A stretch of 64,000 nucleotides of DNA. Origin: Stigmatella aurantiaca DW4/3-1 (lineage in GTDB: Bacteria > Myxococcota > Myxococcia > Myxococcales > Myxococcaceae). Below are positions 1 through 11,044 of the stretch, piece by piece (position 1 is the stretch's first letter; each line of letters opens with the position of its first letter). The position numbers and the translations under genes were made by a program. The stretch is taken from NCBI RefSeq assembly GCF_000165485.1, contig NC_014623.1, positions 577,501 to 641,500 of the forward strand, in the 5' to 3' direction. The notes under the pieces are model-generated. The model did no database searches, had not been told where the DNA came from, and saw only the letters and a list, made by a program, of their open reading frames with translations.

Positions 1-2926
<2,926 letters not shown>

Positions 2927-3088
2927 TATCCTCATCTCTTGCACGCTCCCCAATATCTTGGGGGGAGTAAGGGATTCGAGGCCAAGATCGAGGCCCGGCG
3001 CATGGCGCTGGCCCGAGAGAATCGCGGCAACAGCTTCTCTTCTCAGCTAGAAATCCTTTCTGCCTTCGTATGTCTCTTGTCGCCCATT
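2927..3088 (+). other. 23S-5S internal transcribed spacer
   Basis: About 160 nt between the end of 23S and the start of 5S. I see no tRNA cloverleaf and no ORF with a ribosome binding site. It presumably carries the RNA processing stem for 23S. Confidence 0.75.
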
Positions 3089-3207
<119 letters not shown>

Positions 3208-3220
3208 CTTTTTTCACTTG

Positions 3221-3265
3221 CGCCCCTGGCGCCCTTCACTGGGCCCCAGGGGCGTTTTGTTTTTG
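3221..3265 (+). terminator. rRNA operon intrinsic terminator
   Basis: Inverted repeat CGCCCCTGG / CCAGGGGCG with a 13-nt loop, followed by TTTTGTTTTTG. It lies 14 nt after the 5S gene and is a typical strong rho-independent terminator. Confidence 0.9.
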
Positions 3266-3359
3266 TCAACATTTGCATGAATTGCCTGCAAGTGTTTGTG
3301 GCAACTCGCTCTGGGGCCTGCTTGAGTGGCGGTTTCCTCGCATCCCTGGAGCCTCTTGC

Positions 3360-3800
3360 ATGAAACTCCTGCATTCCTGCCTCGGTGGTGCCTTGGCGCT
3401 CGGTGTCTTGATTGCGCCTTCTGCCTCTGAGGCTGCCAATACGCGACTGGGTCTGGGCGCGGATTATTGGATCGACCACGGCGCGTCTTTTCAGTTCACG
3501 CTTGGTTTTGATACCCGGCTCGTCGGGCCCCTGGATCTCGGGGCTCGTTTTGGTCTGGCTTTCGTTCCTGATGAGGACACGCTTGGGATTCCCATCGATC
3601 TGACCCTCCGGGCCAATCTCAGCCGGCGGTTCTATTTGGAAGGTCTCGTCGGCCCCTGGATTCTTTTCGAGGGAGACACCTTTCGCACCCATGCCGCCCT
3701 GGGCTTCGGTGTGAAGAGCGGCGCGCTTAGCTTCGGCGCGGAAGTCGGCTATCTCTCCCCGGATCCGACCATCGGCCTCCGGCTGAGCTATCGCTTCTAG
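3360..3800 (+). CDS. Small outer-membrane beta-barrel protein
   Basis: A 146-residue protein with a Sec signal peptide (MKLLHSC then a hydrophobic run, probable cleavage after SEA near residue 25). The rest alternates polar and hydrophobic residues in short strands rich in Gly, Leu and aromatics, and it ends LRLSYRF; the terminal Phe is the usual outer-membrane barrel sorting signal. It resembles OmpW/OprF-like or generic small barrel families, but I cannot name one. The frame is open further upstream; I chose the ATG that gives a clean signal peptide. It stands alone between the rRNA terminator and convergent slyX. The function is unknown. Confidence 0.8.
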   Translation: MKLLHSCLGGALALGVLIAPSASEAANTRLGLGADYWIDHGASFQFTLGFDTRLVGPLDLGARFGLAFVPDEDTLGIPIDLTLRANLSRRFYLEGLVGPWILFEGDTFRTHAALGFGVKSGALSFGAEVGYLSPDPTIGLRLSYRF

Positions 3801-3814
3801 CCAGGGTGTTCGGC

Positions 3815-4015
3815 TCAGTAGTGAGGAGGTTTCTCCTGCTGCCGCGCATCCACCAGGCCCGGTTCGCCTTCCAGTTTGCGCTTCAGCAACTCGACCTCCG
3901 CGGTCAGCACGTCCAGCGCTCGCTGCTGGGTGTACAGAACGTCGTTGAGCTGTTGCAGCAGCTCTTGCTGCTGCATGTAGCGGAGTTCCAGCTCGATGAG
4001 TCGTGACTCGTCCAT
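3815..4015 (-). CDS. slyX: SlyX family protein
   Basis: A 66-residue protein that is nearly all one amphipathic helix. It starts MDESRLIELELRYMQQQ, with heptad leucines, and ends KPPHY, a close match to the SlyX pattern (helical coiled coil, Pro-rich tail ending PPHY). The family is about 70 residues and its biochemical role is unknown. The frame is open for another 78 residues upstream, but those residues do not look like protein and the family length supports this ATG. The gene converges with the barrel gene, 14 nt apart. Confidence 0.85.
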   Translation of the reverse strand: MDESRLIELELRYMQQQELLQQLNDVLYTQQRALDVLTAEVELLKRKLEGEPGLVDARQQEKPPHY

Positions 4016-4072
4016 GCGGGAAAGGGATATCGCATTCCTCCCGCGCACGTCCCCTTCCGCGTGTCTTGCCGC

Positions 4073-4369
4073 ATGAACGCTCTCGAACACATCCAGCGGG
4101 CCCGTGCGCTGCTGGCCCGGGGACAGGAGGAACTCGCCGAGTCGGCCCTGAGCGATGCCCTCGATGCCGCCGTTGCCGCCGAGGACCTCGTGCTGCTCAC
4201 GCGCAGCCGCATGGCGCTCGGGGCGTTGCTCTTCGAGCAGGGCCGCCATGACGAGGCCCTGCCGTTTCTCAAGGCCGTTGTCCGGACGGAGCTCGCCGAT
4301 GGTTCGGTCGATGCCGAGGTCAAGACCGCCGCCCAGCTCCTTCGCCTCATCCGGGGCGAGGCGCCCTGA
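4073..4369 (+). CDS. Small TPR-like helical protein
   Basis: A 98-residue, Ala/Leu-rich protein with two to three helix pairs in the spacing of tetratricopeptide repeats (A-L-L-x-R-G-x-E-x-x-A-E-S-A-L and A-L-L-F-E-Q-G-R-H-D-E-A-L). It has no signal peptide and no membrane segment, so it is probably a cytoplasmic scaffold. An in-frame GTG at 4061 is an alternative start. It is divergent from slyX and converges, 6 nt apart, with the next minus-strand TPR gene. The function is unknown. Confidence 0.7.
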   Translation: MNALEHIQRARALLARGQEELAESALSDALDAAVAAEDLVLLTRSRMALGALLFEQGRHDEALPFLKAVVRTELADGSVDAEVKTAAQLLRLIRGEAP

Positions 4370-4375
4370 GTCCGC

Positions 4376-5350
4376 TCAGCGGTCCATCCGGCAGGCGCTC
4401 CGGATGAGTTCCGGCCGGTCCTGAAAACGCCGCTCGAGGTCCATTCTCGTGATGCGGGCGTCCTCGAGTCTCGCCGCACGCACCTGGAGTGCGCACAGCG
4501 CCGCGAGCGGATCGGGATTTGATACGTCCAGCCGGTCCGCCGTTCTCAGCTCCTCCTCCGCGGCGTCCATGTCTCCCAGCTGAAAGTGCGACATGCCCAG
4601 GTGGTAGTGCGCCAACGCGGACTGGGGTTCTTCGCCGACCGCCCGTGCGAAGAATGCCCGGGCCTCTCTGTCCTGTCCCGCCCGGGTTCGCAACATCCCC
4701 ATCTGAAGCAGCCAATCCCTCGGCGAGAGCCGGGGCTCCAGCCCTCGGAGGATCGCTTCGGCCTCGTCGTGGCGCGCCGTCACGCTCAACAGTCGCGCGT
4801 AGCGCAGGCTCACGGCCGTGTCCTGCGGTTGCTTGCTTTGGGCTTGGGCAATCGCCTCCAGCGCTGCCGGGAGGTTCCCCGACCGCTCGCTCAGCTCTGC
4901 CCGGAGCAGGTCCGGCCGCGCATCGTCAGGCGCCATCCGCGCCGCGCGCTCCAGGGTCTCCTGCACGCAGCGGTCCATCCGTTCCACCTGGCAGATGCGC
5001 GCCCGGAGCAACTGTGTCTCGACCGCTCCTGGCTCTCTCCGGTCCGCTTCGTCCACCAGCTCTCGCGCTTCCGCAGGCGCTCCCTCCAGCAGCAATTCCG
5101 CTGCCTCTCGGAGCTCCGCCCCCGTCGCCTTCTCGTTTCCCTTCAGTGGCACCAGCACCGCCACCCGTTGCTGGACGTTCGGCGTCACGCGGGCAATCGC
5201 CAGTTCCTGCTCCGGCATGTTCCTGGGCAGGAACAGGGGGATGAGGTGGATCAAAAACGCCACCCCCACCACCCCCAGGGCCCGTCGCATCCCACGATTC
5301 AACCGCCACCGCCCGGGTGGGGCGAGGCGGGTCTCTCCCGTCTCATCCAC
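4376..5350 (-). CDS. Membrane-anchored TPR protein
   Basis: About 324 residues. The N-terminus has one membrane segment (a hydrophobic stretch after RRALGVVGVAF). It is followed by a long Ala/Leu-rich superhelix of perhaps five to six TPR units, for example A-Q-A-Q-S-K-Q-P and A-H-Y-H-L-G-M-S-H-F-Q-L-G-D. It probably sits in the inner membrane with the repeats acting as a protein-binding platform. I chose the GTG at 5350 because GGGAGGA lies just upstream; the ATG at 5290 and a TTG at 5371 are alternatives. It lies 34 nt downstream of the DUF2007 gene on the same strand, so co-transcription is likely. Confidence 0.75.
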   Translation of the reverse strand: MDETGETRLAPPGRWRLNRGMRRALGVVGVAFLIHLIPLFLPRNMPEQELAIARVTPNVQQRVAVLVPLKGNEKATGAELREAAELLLEGAPAEARELVDEADRREPGAVETQLLRARICQVERMDRCVQETLERAARMAPDDARPDLLRAELSERSGNLPAALEAIAQAQSKQPQDTAVSLRYARLLSVTARHDEAEAILRGLEPRLSPRDWLLQMGMLRTRAGQDREARAFFARAVGEEPQSALAHYHLGMSHFQLGDMDAAEEELRTADRLDVSNPDPLAALCALQVRAARLEDARITRMDLERRFQDRPELIRSACRMDR

Positions 5351-5384
5351 GTGGTGTCCTCCCTCGGCCAAGTGGGCTCCCGTT

Positions 5385-5732
5385 TCAGGGCACGGCCCGA
5401 AGCCGCGGTTTCAGCGTGGACGGAAGGTCTACCCCGCAGCTCCAGCACCAGTCGAAGTTCCCTGGATTGTCCTCCGCGCAGCGCGGGCACCGCACCTCTC
5501 TCCCGGCGGCCTCCTGGTTGGTCTCCAGCTCCGCCAGAAGTTCTCTCGCGGCCTTCTCTTCCTCCTGGAGAACCCACACTTCGACCCACGTCTCCGTGCT
5601 CGGGATTTCTCCACTCAAAGGCGCCAATGACTCGCCTCGGACTTCCACCGAGAGGCCTGCTGCCTCCAGCGCTCCCGCCAAAAGTCTCGCGGTGCCCACC
5701 GTCCGATGGACCGCCAACCGAACCCGCTTCAT
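5385..5732 (-). CDS. DUF2007-like protein with zinc ribbon tail
   Basis: A 115-residue protein. Residues 1-70 look like the DUF2007 'putative signal transducing' fold (an opening beta strand with KRVRLAVH, then a helix, then WVEVWVLQEEEKAARELL). Residues 80-98 carry CPRC and CWSC knuckles spaced as in a zinc ribbon. A purine-rich tract lies directly before the ATG. It is probably the first or second gene of a small minus-strand group with the TPR gene downstream. A binding role is inferred from the family; no substrate is known. Confidence 0.75.
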   Translation of the reverse strand: MKRVRLAVHRTVGTARLLAGALEAAGLSVEVRGESLAPLSGEIPSTETWVEVWVLQEEEKAARELLAELETNQEAAGREVRCPRCAEDNPGNFDWCWSCGVDLPSTLKPRLRAVP

Positions 5733-5783
5733 CCCCCCTTCTCTGTCACGCCTCCTTCAGCCCCGCAACTGCCCTCTCCGGGG

Positions 5784-6206
5784 TCACTCTTCCACCCGCA
5801 GCATGTGCGGCAACACCGCGTGCGCGTGCCGGGGCACCCGCGTGTGCAGCTCCGCCGTGAGCAGCGTGTCCAACTCCTCAAGCAGCTCGTCGTAGGGGGA
5901 GCCCATTCCCCTTGCTGGAAACCGCTCCACCCCCAGTCTTACCCGGGGCACTGCCTCGTCTTCGAACGCCAGGCTGACTGCCAGCTCCTCCGGGCCGCCT
6001 CCGTCCGGCTCCACCACCGGCACGGAGGGCTGTCGCGCCGCTTCTTCCATCAGCGGTTTCAGCCGGAGGACCTCGTCCTCGGTGAGTTCTCGCTCCGCGA
6101 CCTCCTCGCCCTGCTCCAGGATGCGCAGGTGGTGCAGCCCCTCTACCCTCAGAGCTTGTGCCCCTGTGTTCATTCGTCCGCTTCGCTCGTAGGTCACCGT
6201 TCGCAT
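5784..6206 (-). CDS. Hypothetical protein
   Basis: A 140-residue acidic protein with no signal peptide or membrane segment. The N-terminal half has short strands (MRTVTYERSGR, ALRVEGLHHLRIL), the middle is acidic and Pro-rich, and the C-terminal half is helical (PYDELLEELDTLLTAEL). GAGGAGGG lies 7 nt before the chosen ATG; a longer frame adds only seven residues. I do not recognise a family. It lies upstream of the DUF2007 and TPR genes on the same strand. Confidence 0.65.
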   Translation of the reverse strand: MRTVTYERSGRMNTGAQALRVEGLHHLRILEQGEEVAERELTEDEVLRLKPLMEEAARQPSVPVVEPDGGGPEELAVSLAFEDEAVPRVRLGVERFPARGMGSPYDELLEELDTLLTAELHTRVPRHAHAVLPHMLRVEE

Positions 6207-6360
6207 CCGTTTTCCCTCCTCTCTCACGAGCTATTCACTCCGAAGCAGGTTGGCAGCAGATTGCTTGGTTTCCTGGGGGATACCCATCACCTCCGGCTGT
6301 TGAGCACTCGTCAGGCCGAATGCCCAGCAGCCGTGCAGGTTCACCCCCTGGGCCAGAAGG

Positions 6361-7191
6361 TCAGCGTGCCCGGGGCGCGCACTCGCCCTCGCCTTGGTAG
6401 TGCCCCAGGGTCCTCACCAGCGCGTTCACGAAGTCTCGCAGGTTCCTCACGTTCCCCACGCCCCCCGTTCCGTAGGTCCCCGAGGGCAGCGACGTCAGGT
6501 CCACCTGTGCCAGCTCTTCCAGTGTGATCTCCCCATTCGGGCCTGTCAGGCCGCCTTCCACGTCCGCCGCCGCCAGCGCGTCGAACCGCATCTTGGCGTC
6601 CGGGGATTGCAGGTCGTCGAAGAAAAGGTGGTCTCCGTGGATGGTCAGCTGCACCACCTCCTCGCCCCCGTCCGCCACCGTCAGCCCCTCGCCCTTGTCC
6701 GTGCTCTCACAGTGCTCGTACAGCGTGTTCTGCGAAAAGCCCCAGCCGAAGCGCTTCGTCTCGGCCCCCTTCACCGCCGAGCCCTCCAGGTAGACCGCGT
6801 AGCCTCCCTCCTTCAGCCGCGCCAGGTCCTCCTCCGTGGCGTTGCCCGCTGTCGCGCTCGCCGAAGGGGCGATCGCATAGCTCACCTCCGCCCAGTCCTT
6901 CGCGTCCAGGCCCGTGAACCGCTCCACCTCCACTGGCCCCGGCTTGTGCACGTCGTATACCCGCGCCCGCGCCGACTCCGCCGCCACCTCGCCCTTCGCG
7001 TTCGCGACCTTCAGCTCGCCCAGCGTCACCAGGAACTTCGTGAACTTCACGCTCCAGCCGTCCTCGAACGCCGACGCCGGAATCTCCTTCTCGATGTAGT
7101 CCTCCCCGTACGCCGTGAACCGCACGTCCCCGGTTCCCTCGCCGCACGCCGTCAGTCCCACAACCGCCACTCCCATCATCCACTTCTTCAT
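6361..7191 (-). CDS. Lipoprotein of the TonB receptor operon (paralogue 2)
   Basis: A 276-residue lipoprotein. The signal MKKWMMGVAVVGLTAC ends in a lipobox with Cys16. The mature part is a predicted beta-rich domain with DGWSVKFTKFLVTLG near the start and a helical tail. Its ATG overlaps the stop of the upstream lipoprotein gene (ATGA), so the two are translationally coupled. The GW(S/T)V motif and overall strand layout recall the upstream lipoprotein, so the two may be distant paralogues (inference). It is the last gene of the His-rich / TonB receptor operon and is probably a surface or periplasmic partner of the receptor. No catalytic motif is seen. Confidence 0.8.
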   Translation of the reverse strand: MKKWMMGVAVVGLTACGEGTGDVRFTAYGEDYIEKEIPASAFEDGWSVKFTKFLVTLGELKVANAKGEVAAESARARVYDVHKPGPVEVERFTGLDAKDWAEVSYAIAPSASATAGNATEEDLARLKEGGYAVYLEGSAVKGAETKRFGWGFSQNTLYEHCESTDKGEGLTVADGGEEVVQLTIHGDHLFFDDLQSPDAKMRFDALAAADVEGGLTGPNGEITLEELAQVDLTSLPSGTYGTGGVGNVRNLRDFVNALVRTLGHYQGEGECAPRAR

Positions 7192-7961
7192 GGTGCTCCT
7201 CCTTCCACCCACGTCACGACGTAGGCGCTGGTGTCTTCCACGCCGCGCACCAGGGCGTTCTGCGCCTGGCTCGCCGCCGGAAAGGTTTGGACGGTGTCCG
7301 TGTCTGGCGAGCCCACCGTGCTGAAGTCGATGCGGCCCAGCCATTTCGCCAGGTCCACCGTGATGCGCGCCCGGCCCGCTTCCGTGCCCAGCTCCCGCTC
7401 GAAGCGGATGCCTTCGATGGGCTTGGGCAAGTCCGCCTGTCCGTCAAAGCGCACCTTGCGGCCATCCGTGTGGATCGCCTCGCCCCGCACGCGCACCGCG
7501 TGGCCGTTCAACAGGCCCTGTGCATCGCTCGTTCCCGTGGCCACCGGCAGCGTCAGCTCCAGCGAGCCGTAGTCCCCCGTCACCGCGTTGGCCTCGCCCA
7601 GCACCGTGGGGGCCGGGGCCATCAGGTCCACCGTTCCCGTTGTCAGCACCTCCGCCAGCGCGTCTCCCGGCACGTAGTGGCCTGGATGCGCCGAGGCCGT
7701 GCCGCCCACCAGCGTGTACCAGTCGAAGTCCCGCCACCTTCTCGAGAGCAGCACCCGGCCCTCGAAGAAGCGCACCGGTCCCATCGAGGCATGCGCGGAC
7801 TCCAGCGTCACCGTCCAGCCATGCTCATTCGCGCCCGTCATCGGCCGCGCCGTCACCTCCACTGGGAACGTGCGCCGCTCCTCGCCCGTGCCGCAGCCCA
7901 TCAGCACCGTCAGCGCCAGCGCCACCCCCAGCGCCGGGTGACAAGGAATGTGGTGTTTCAC
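7188..7961 (-). CDS. Lipoprotein of the TonB receptor operon (paralogue 1)
   Basis: A 257-residue lipoprotein with a GTG start, hydrophobic signal and lipobox VLMGC. The mature part is beta-rich, with HGWTVTLESAHASMGPVRFFEG near residue 45 and H-rich turns (AHPGHYVPGD) that could bind metal. The GTG overlaps the TGA of the TonB receptor (GTGA), and its own stop overlaps the next ATG, so three genes form one coupled unit. I do not recognise the family. The position beside a receptor suggests it handles the same ligand, an inference from context only. Confidence 0.8.
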   Translation of the reverse strand: MKHHIPCHPALGVALALTVLMGCGTGEERRTFPVEVTARPMTGANEHGWTVTLESAHASMGPVRFFEGRVLLSRRWRDFDWYTLVGGTASAHPGHYVPGDALAEVLTTGTVDLMAPAPTVLGEANAVTGDYGSLELTLPVATGTSDAQGLLNGHAVRVRGEAIHTDGRKVRFDGQADLPKPIEGIRFERELGTEAGRARITVDLAKWLGRIDFSTVGSPDTDTVQTFPAASQAQNALVRGVEDTSAYVVTWVEGGAP

Positions 7962-10138
7962 AGATGTACCTCCAGTGTGAGCGAGGCCGTTCGTGGCGTC
8001 CCCGCGGTGAAATGTCTGCTTGGAACCAGGCTCGCCGGCGCTTCGGGATCCATTCGCGAGCCGTAGACGAACTCCCCATCGCGCCACCGCGCATCCAGGA
8101 GGTTCTTCACCTCCAGCCGCAGGCCCAAGGCCCCTCGGCGCACCCCCCACTGCACGTCCGCCAGGAACACCGCGCGGCTGTACTCGTCGAAGGGCAGCGG
8201 CCGGGGGCCGATCAGCGTGAGCCCGGTGCCCGCGGACACCTCCAGCGCCTCGCCCCACACGCGCAGCTCCCGCTCCCAGCCCACGTCCGCCCGCGCCACC
8301 AACGGCGCGAAGTAGGGCAGCAGCGTGTCCGTCGCCGTCACCCGGGCGTGCGCCCCCGTCGCGCTCAGCGCCGCCGTCACCCCTTCCCACGGCCGCGCTT
8401 GCAGCGCCGCCGTCGCCCCCGCGCGCACCGTCTCGCCCGTGAAGACCGTCGTGCCCACCGTGTGGTCGAAGAAGAAGTCGTCCTTCACCTGCGAGCCGAA
8501 GAGGCTCAGCTGCCCTGCCAGCCGCGCGCCCTCCCTCCGTGCCCCCAACTCCGCCCCACGCACCGAGACGAAGGGGGCTCGCTCGCCTTCCGCCAGGCTC
8601 CGTGCCTGTGGCGAGCGGAAGCCATCCCCGTAGCTCGCGAACAGCCGCCAACGCTCCGTCAGCGCCAGCTCCAGGCCCGCCTTGCCCCCCGCGTGCACCC
8701 CGAAGGCGCTGCGCGAGTAGCCTCGTCCGTCGTAGTAGCGCGGATCCCGGAACGCCAAGGCATCGAAGACATTCACCCCAAGCGCGTCCGCCCTTCCGCC
8801 CAGCAGCAGCCGCCACCGGCCCAGCGGCACCTGTGCCTCCACGTAGCCCCACACGTCCGTCTGCACGAAGCTCGCGTCCACCTCCTCGGAGAAGAACGTG
8901 CCGTCCGATTCCCGGTACCGGCGCTGGGTTTGCTCCGCCCCGTCTCGCCGTGCCCCCAGCCCCAGCTCTCCAGCCACCTCCCGGCCCCACACCGAGAACC
9001 GCCGCCGGTGCTCCAGCCGCACCCCCAGCGTCCGCGCATCGTGCGTCTGTTCCAGGCCGTCCCCGCGCTCATCCACCCGGAAGCCCGTGAAGTTGTTGCG
9101 CAGCCGCAGGTCCGTGACGATGCCGAACACCTCCACCCCCGTGCGGCTGCTTCCGCTCCGGGGCAGCTCCATCCCCAGCAGCAACTGGTGCCGCACCGCC
9201 GAGCCTCCCTGCCGCCCCAGCGGGGCCGCATAGAAGTCCTCCCGGCCCGCCCGCACGTCGTCCTCCCGCACCACCCCCGGCGTGTCGAAGCGTGTCGTGT
9301 AGCTGCCCGCCAGCGCGCGCACCCGGACTGCTCCCGCCCCCGTCTCCAGCTCCGTCGCCGCCTGCGCCAGCAGCGAGGCCTTGCCAAAGCTTCTCCTGGG
9401 GCCGAAGCCCCGGCCCTCGCCCAACTCCACCGCCGCGAAGGTCTCCTCGTCGTCTCCGGGGCGCACCGCCGCCACCACCCGCCGCTGGCCGTACTGTCCC
9501 ACCGTCCCCGCCAGCAGCACGCCCGGCTCTTCCAGGCCCAGTTCCATCCGCACCGTCCCCGCCACCGCGAAGTCGCCCTGGAACGCCCGGTACGAGCCCT
9601 CCGTCACCTTCAGCTCCCGCACCACCTCCGGGATGACGAAGTTGAGGTCCGCGTAGCCCAGCGCGTGGACGTGGCTCACCTCGTTCACGGGCAGCCCCCC
9701 CACGTTCAGCTCCACGTCCTGTCCGTGCAGCGCGTCGAACCCGCGCAGGAACAACTGGTGCGCCTTGCCCTCGCCCCCGTGCTGCGAGACCACCAGCCCC
9801 GGCACCAGCCGCAGCAGATCCACCGCCCCCGTCCGGGGCGCGGACTGGAGGATCTCCCGGTCCAGCGTCACCTCCGAGGCGCTCCGGGCCGGTCTCGCCG
9901 CCCGCACGGTGGTCCCCGCCACTGGCGGCGTCTGGGCCCCTTCGGGCGCCGGTGCGCCCTCTCCCGTGGGCGGCGTCTCGGGCTCGGGCGAGGGGATTGC
10001 CTCGGCCGCCGGGACCGAGGACGGTCTGGAGCCCTCGGGGGCCACTCCGGAGGTGGGCACAACAGGGTCTTCTTCCCCCGGGCCACTCTCCACGGGAGAG
10101 GAAGCCAGGAGGGCACACAGCAGCCAGAACGCAGACAT
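7958..10138 (-). CDS. TonB-dependent outer-membrane receptor
   Basis: About 726 residues. A signal peptide (MSAFWLLCALLASS) is followed by a Pro/Glu-rich linker of about 70 residues. The plug domain (residues 90-220) has LRGFDALHGQDVELNVGG and LPVNEVSHVHALGYADLNFVIPEVV. A large barrel follows, ending SLTLEVHL. It would import a chelated ligand across the outer membrane using TonB energy. The frame is open upstream, but only this ATG gives a signal peptide. A His-rich membrane protein lies upstream and two coupled lipoproteins follow, which fits metal (Zn, Ni or Cu) uptake better than siderophore uptake. The ligand is inferred. Confidence 0.9.
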   Translation of the reverse strand: MSAFWLLCALLASSPVESGPGEEDPVVPTSGVAPEGSRPSSVPAAEAIPSPEPETPPTGEGAPAPEGAQTPPVAGTTVRAARPARSASEVTLDREILQSAPRTGAVDLLRLVPGLVVSQHGGEGKAHQLFLRGFDALHGQDVELNVGGLPVNEVSHVHALGYADLNFVIPEVVRELKVTEGSYRAFQGDFAVAGTVRMELGLEEPGVLLAGTVGQYGQRRVVAAVRPGDDEETFAAVELGEGRGFGPRRSFGKASLLAQAATELETGAGAVRVRALAGSYTTRFDTPGVVREDDVRAGREDFYAAPLGRQGGSAVRHQLLLGMELPRSGSSRTGVEVFGIVTDLRLRNNFTGFRVDERGDGLEQTHDARTLGVRLEHRRRFSVWGREVAGELGLGARRDGAEQTQRRYRESDGTFFSEEVDASFVQTDVWGYVEAQVPLGRWRLLLGGRADALGVNVFDALAFRDPRYYDGRGYSRSAFGVHAGGKAGLELALTERWRLFASYGDGFRSPQARSLAEGERAPFVSVRGAELGARREGARLAGQLSLFGSQVKDDFFFDHTVGTTVFTGETVRAGATAALQARPWEGVTAALSATGAHARVTATDTLLPYFAPLVARADVGWERELRVWGEALEVSAGTGLTLIGPRPLPFDEYSRAVFLADVQWGVRRGALGLRLEVKNLLDARWRDGEFVYGSRMDPEAPASLVPSRHFTAGTPRTASLTLEVHL

Positions 10139-10290
10139 GGATCGCCGTTTGCGCGGGACGGTCCGCCCCCAGCGTGCCCGCCGCCAGGAAGTCCTGGCAC
10201 ACGTCACCCGAGGGCGCACCCCCGCATCGAGGGAAACGCCTCGTGCCCCGCAAGCTGGCGGGCACCCTTTCGCTTCCTGCGTCCTGGCCG
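10139..10290 (-). promoter_or_regulatory. Structured leader before the TonB receptor gene
   Basis: A 152-nt gap between the His-rich gene and the receptor gene. It contains a perfect hairpin, GCCAGGA and TCCTGGC separated by two bases (10183-10198), and a second one in which GTGCCCGC pairs with GCGGGGCAC across a 6-nt loop with one bulged G (about 10245-10270). There is no clear U-tract. It could be an attenuator, a metal-responsive leader or just a stable spacer. I could not match it to the cobalamin riboswitch consensus. Confidence 0.35.
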
Positions 10291-10707
10291 CTAGGGGCCC
10301 TGGGGCATCGCCGTCAGCCGGGGCGGCGCGCCGGGCAGCCGCAGCGGTCCCAAGAAGACCGCCGCCTTCAACGTCACCCACCAGACCACGGGCGCCAGCA
10401 CCGCCGCGTACGTCACCGCCATCGCCCGCAGGTGCTCGACCGAGCCGGGCGCGTGCTGGTGGGGGTGGCCGGCGTCCTCGTCGGAGGACCCGTGGCCGTG
10501 CTCCCCCGCGTCCTCATGCGAGTGTCCTGGATCCTCCAGGCCCCCCGAGGCGTTCCGGTGCGAGTGCCCATGCCCATGGGTTCGCAGGGCCGTGGGGGGA
10601 GAGGCGCCTTCCCAATTGCCCAGTCCGCCCGCGTGGTCCACCACGGCGTGCAGCACCGGCGCTCCCGCGAGCCCGTACACCAGGACCATCAGGCCCAGAC
10701 ACGCCAT
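10291..10707 (-). CDS. Histidine-rich small membrane protein
   Basis: A 138-residue protein with an N-terminal hydrophobic segment (MACLGLMVLVYGLAGAPVLHAVVDH), a central loop of about 50 residues crowded with His, Asp and Glu (HGHGHSHRN, HSHEDAGEHGHG, HPHQHAPG), and a C-terminal membrane segment (VTYAAVLAPVVWWVTLKAAVF). The His loop is typical of proteins that bind Zn, Ni or Co. Upstream in-frame codons at 10806 do not look coding. It is the first gene of the operon leading to the TonB receptor, so a role in sensing or buffering the transported metal is likely but inferred. Confidence 0.75.
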   Translation of the reverse strand: MACLGLMVLVYGLAGAPVLHAVVDHAGGLGNWEGASPPTALRTHGHGHSHRNASGGLEDPGHSHEDAGEHGHGSSDEDAGHPHQHAPGSVEHLRAMAVTYAAVLAPVVWWVTLKAAVFLGPLRLPGAPPRLTAMPQGP

Positions 10708-11044
10708 GTCCTGGCGATCTCGGGGGTCCAACACGGGTGGGAAACTCCCTGGCAGAGGGGGAAAGCTCCGCCTCCCTACCCGGCTTCGAGGAGAGGGGCA
10801 AGGCACATGCTTCGCCGTTCTCCCTTCCTGCGGACGTCCTCTGGGGCTCGCGGATCGTTGCGCCTGCCCCTGGGGGAGGAAGGAGTGTACTCTCTTGTAC
10901 GCACGGTTCCTGAATGGGCAGGCGACAGCGACGGGTGATTAAGCTGCTGTCTGGCCGTGTTCGTTTGCGTCCGCCGGCTCACCGTACCGGGTTTCTTCGG
11001 GCTGGCGGCAGCACCTCCTCGCAGGGCGAAAAGAGAGAGCGACG
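10708..11044. promoter_or_regulatory. Divergent intergenic region
   Basis: 337 nt between the minus-strand metal operon and the plus-strand subtilase. It must hold both promoters. The only structure I see is a repeated GTAC pair six bases apart (GTACTCTCTTGTAC, 10888-10901). No Zur or Fur box could be recognised. Confidence 0.4.

Noticed and set aside
2927-3088. tRNA in the 23S-5S spacer
   Set aside because: No cloverleaf or T-loop consensus (GGTTCRA) was found; none found elsewhere in the window.
10139-10290. Cobalamin riboswitch before the TonB receptor
   Set aside because: Receptors often have one, but the conserved B12-box and core segments could not be found.
7520-10294. Plus-strand ORF of 924 codons opposite the TonB receptor operon
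   Set aside because: Pro/Arg/His-rich translation without motifs; a shadow of the minus-strand receptor and lipoprotein genes, which have full domain support.
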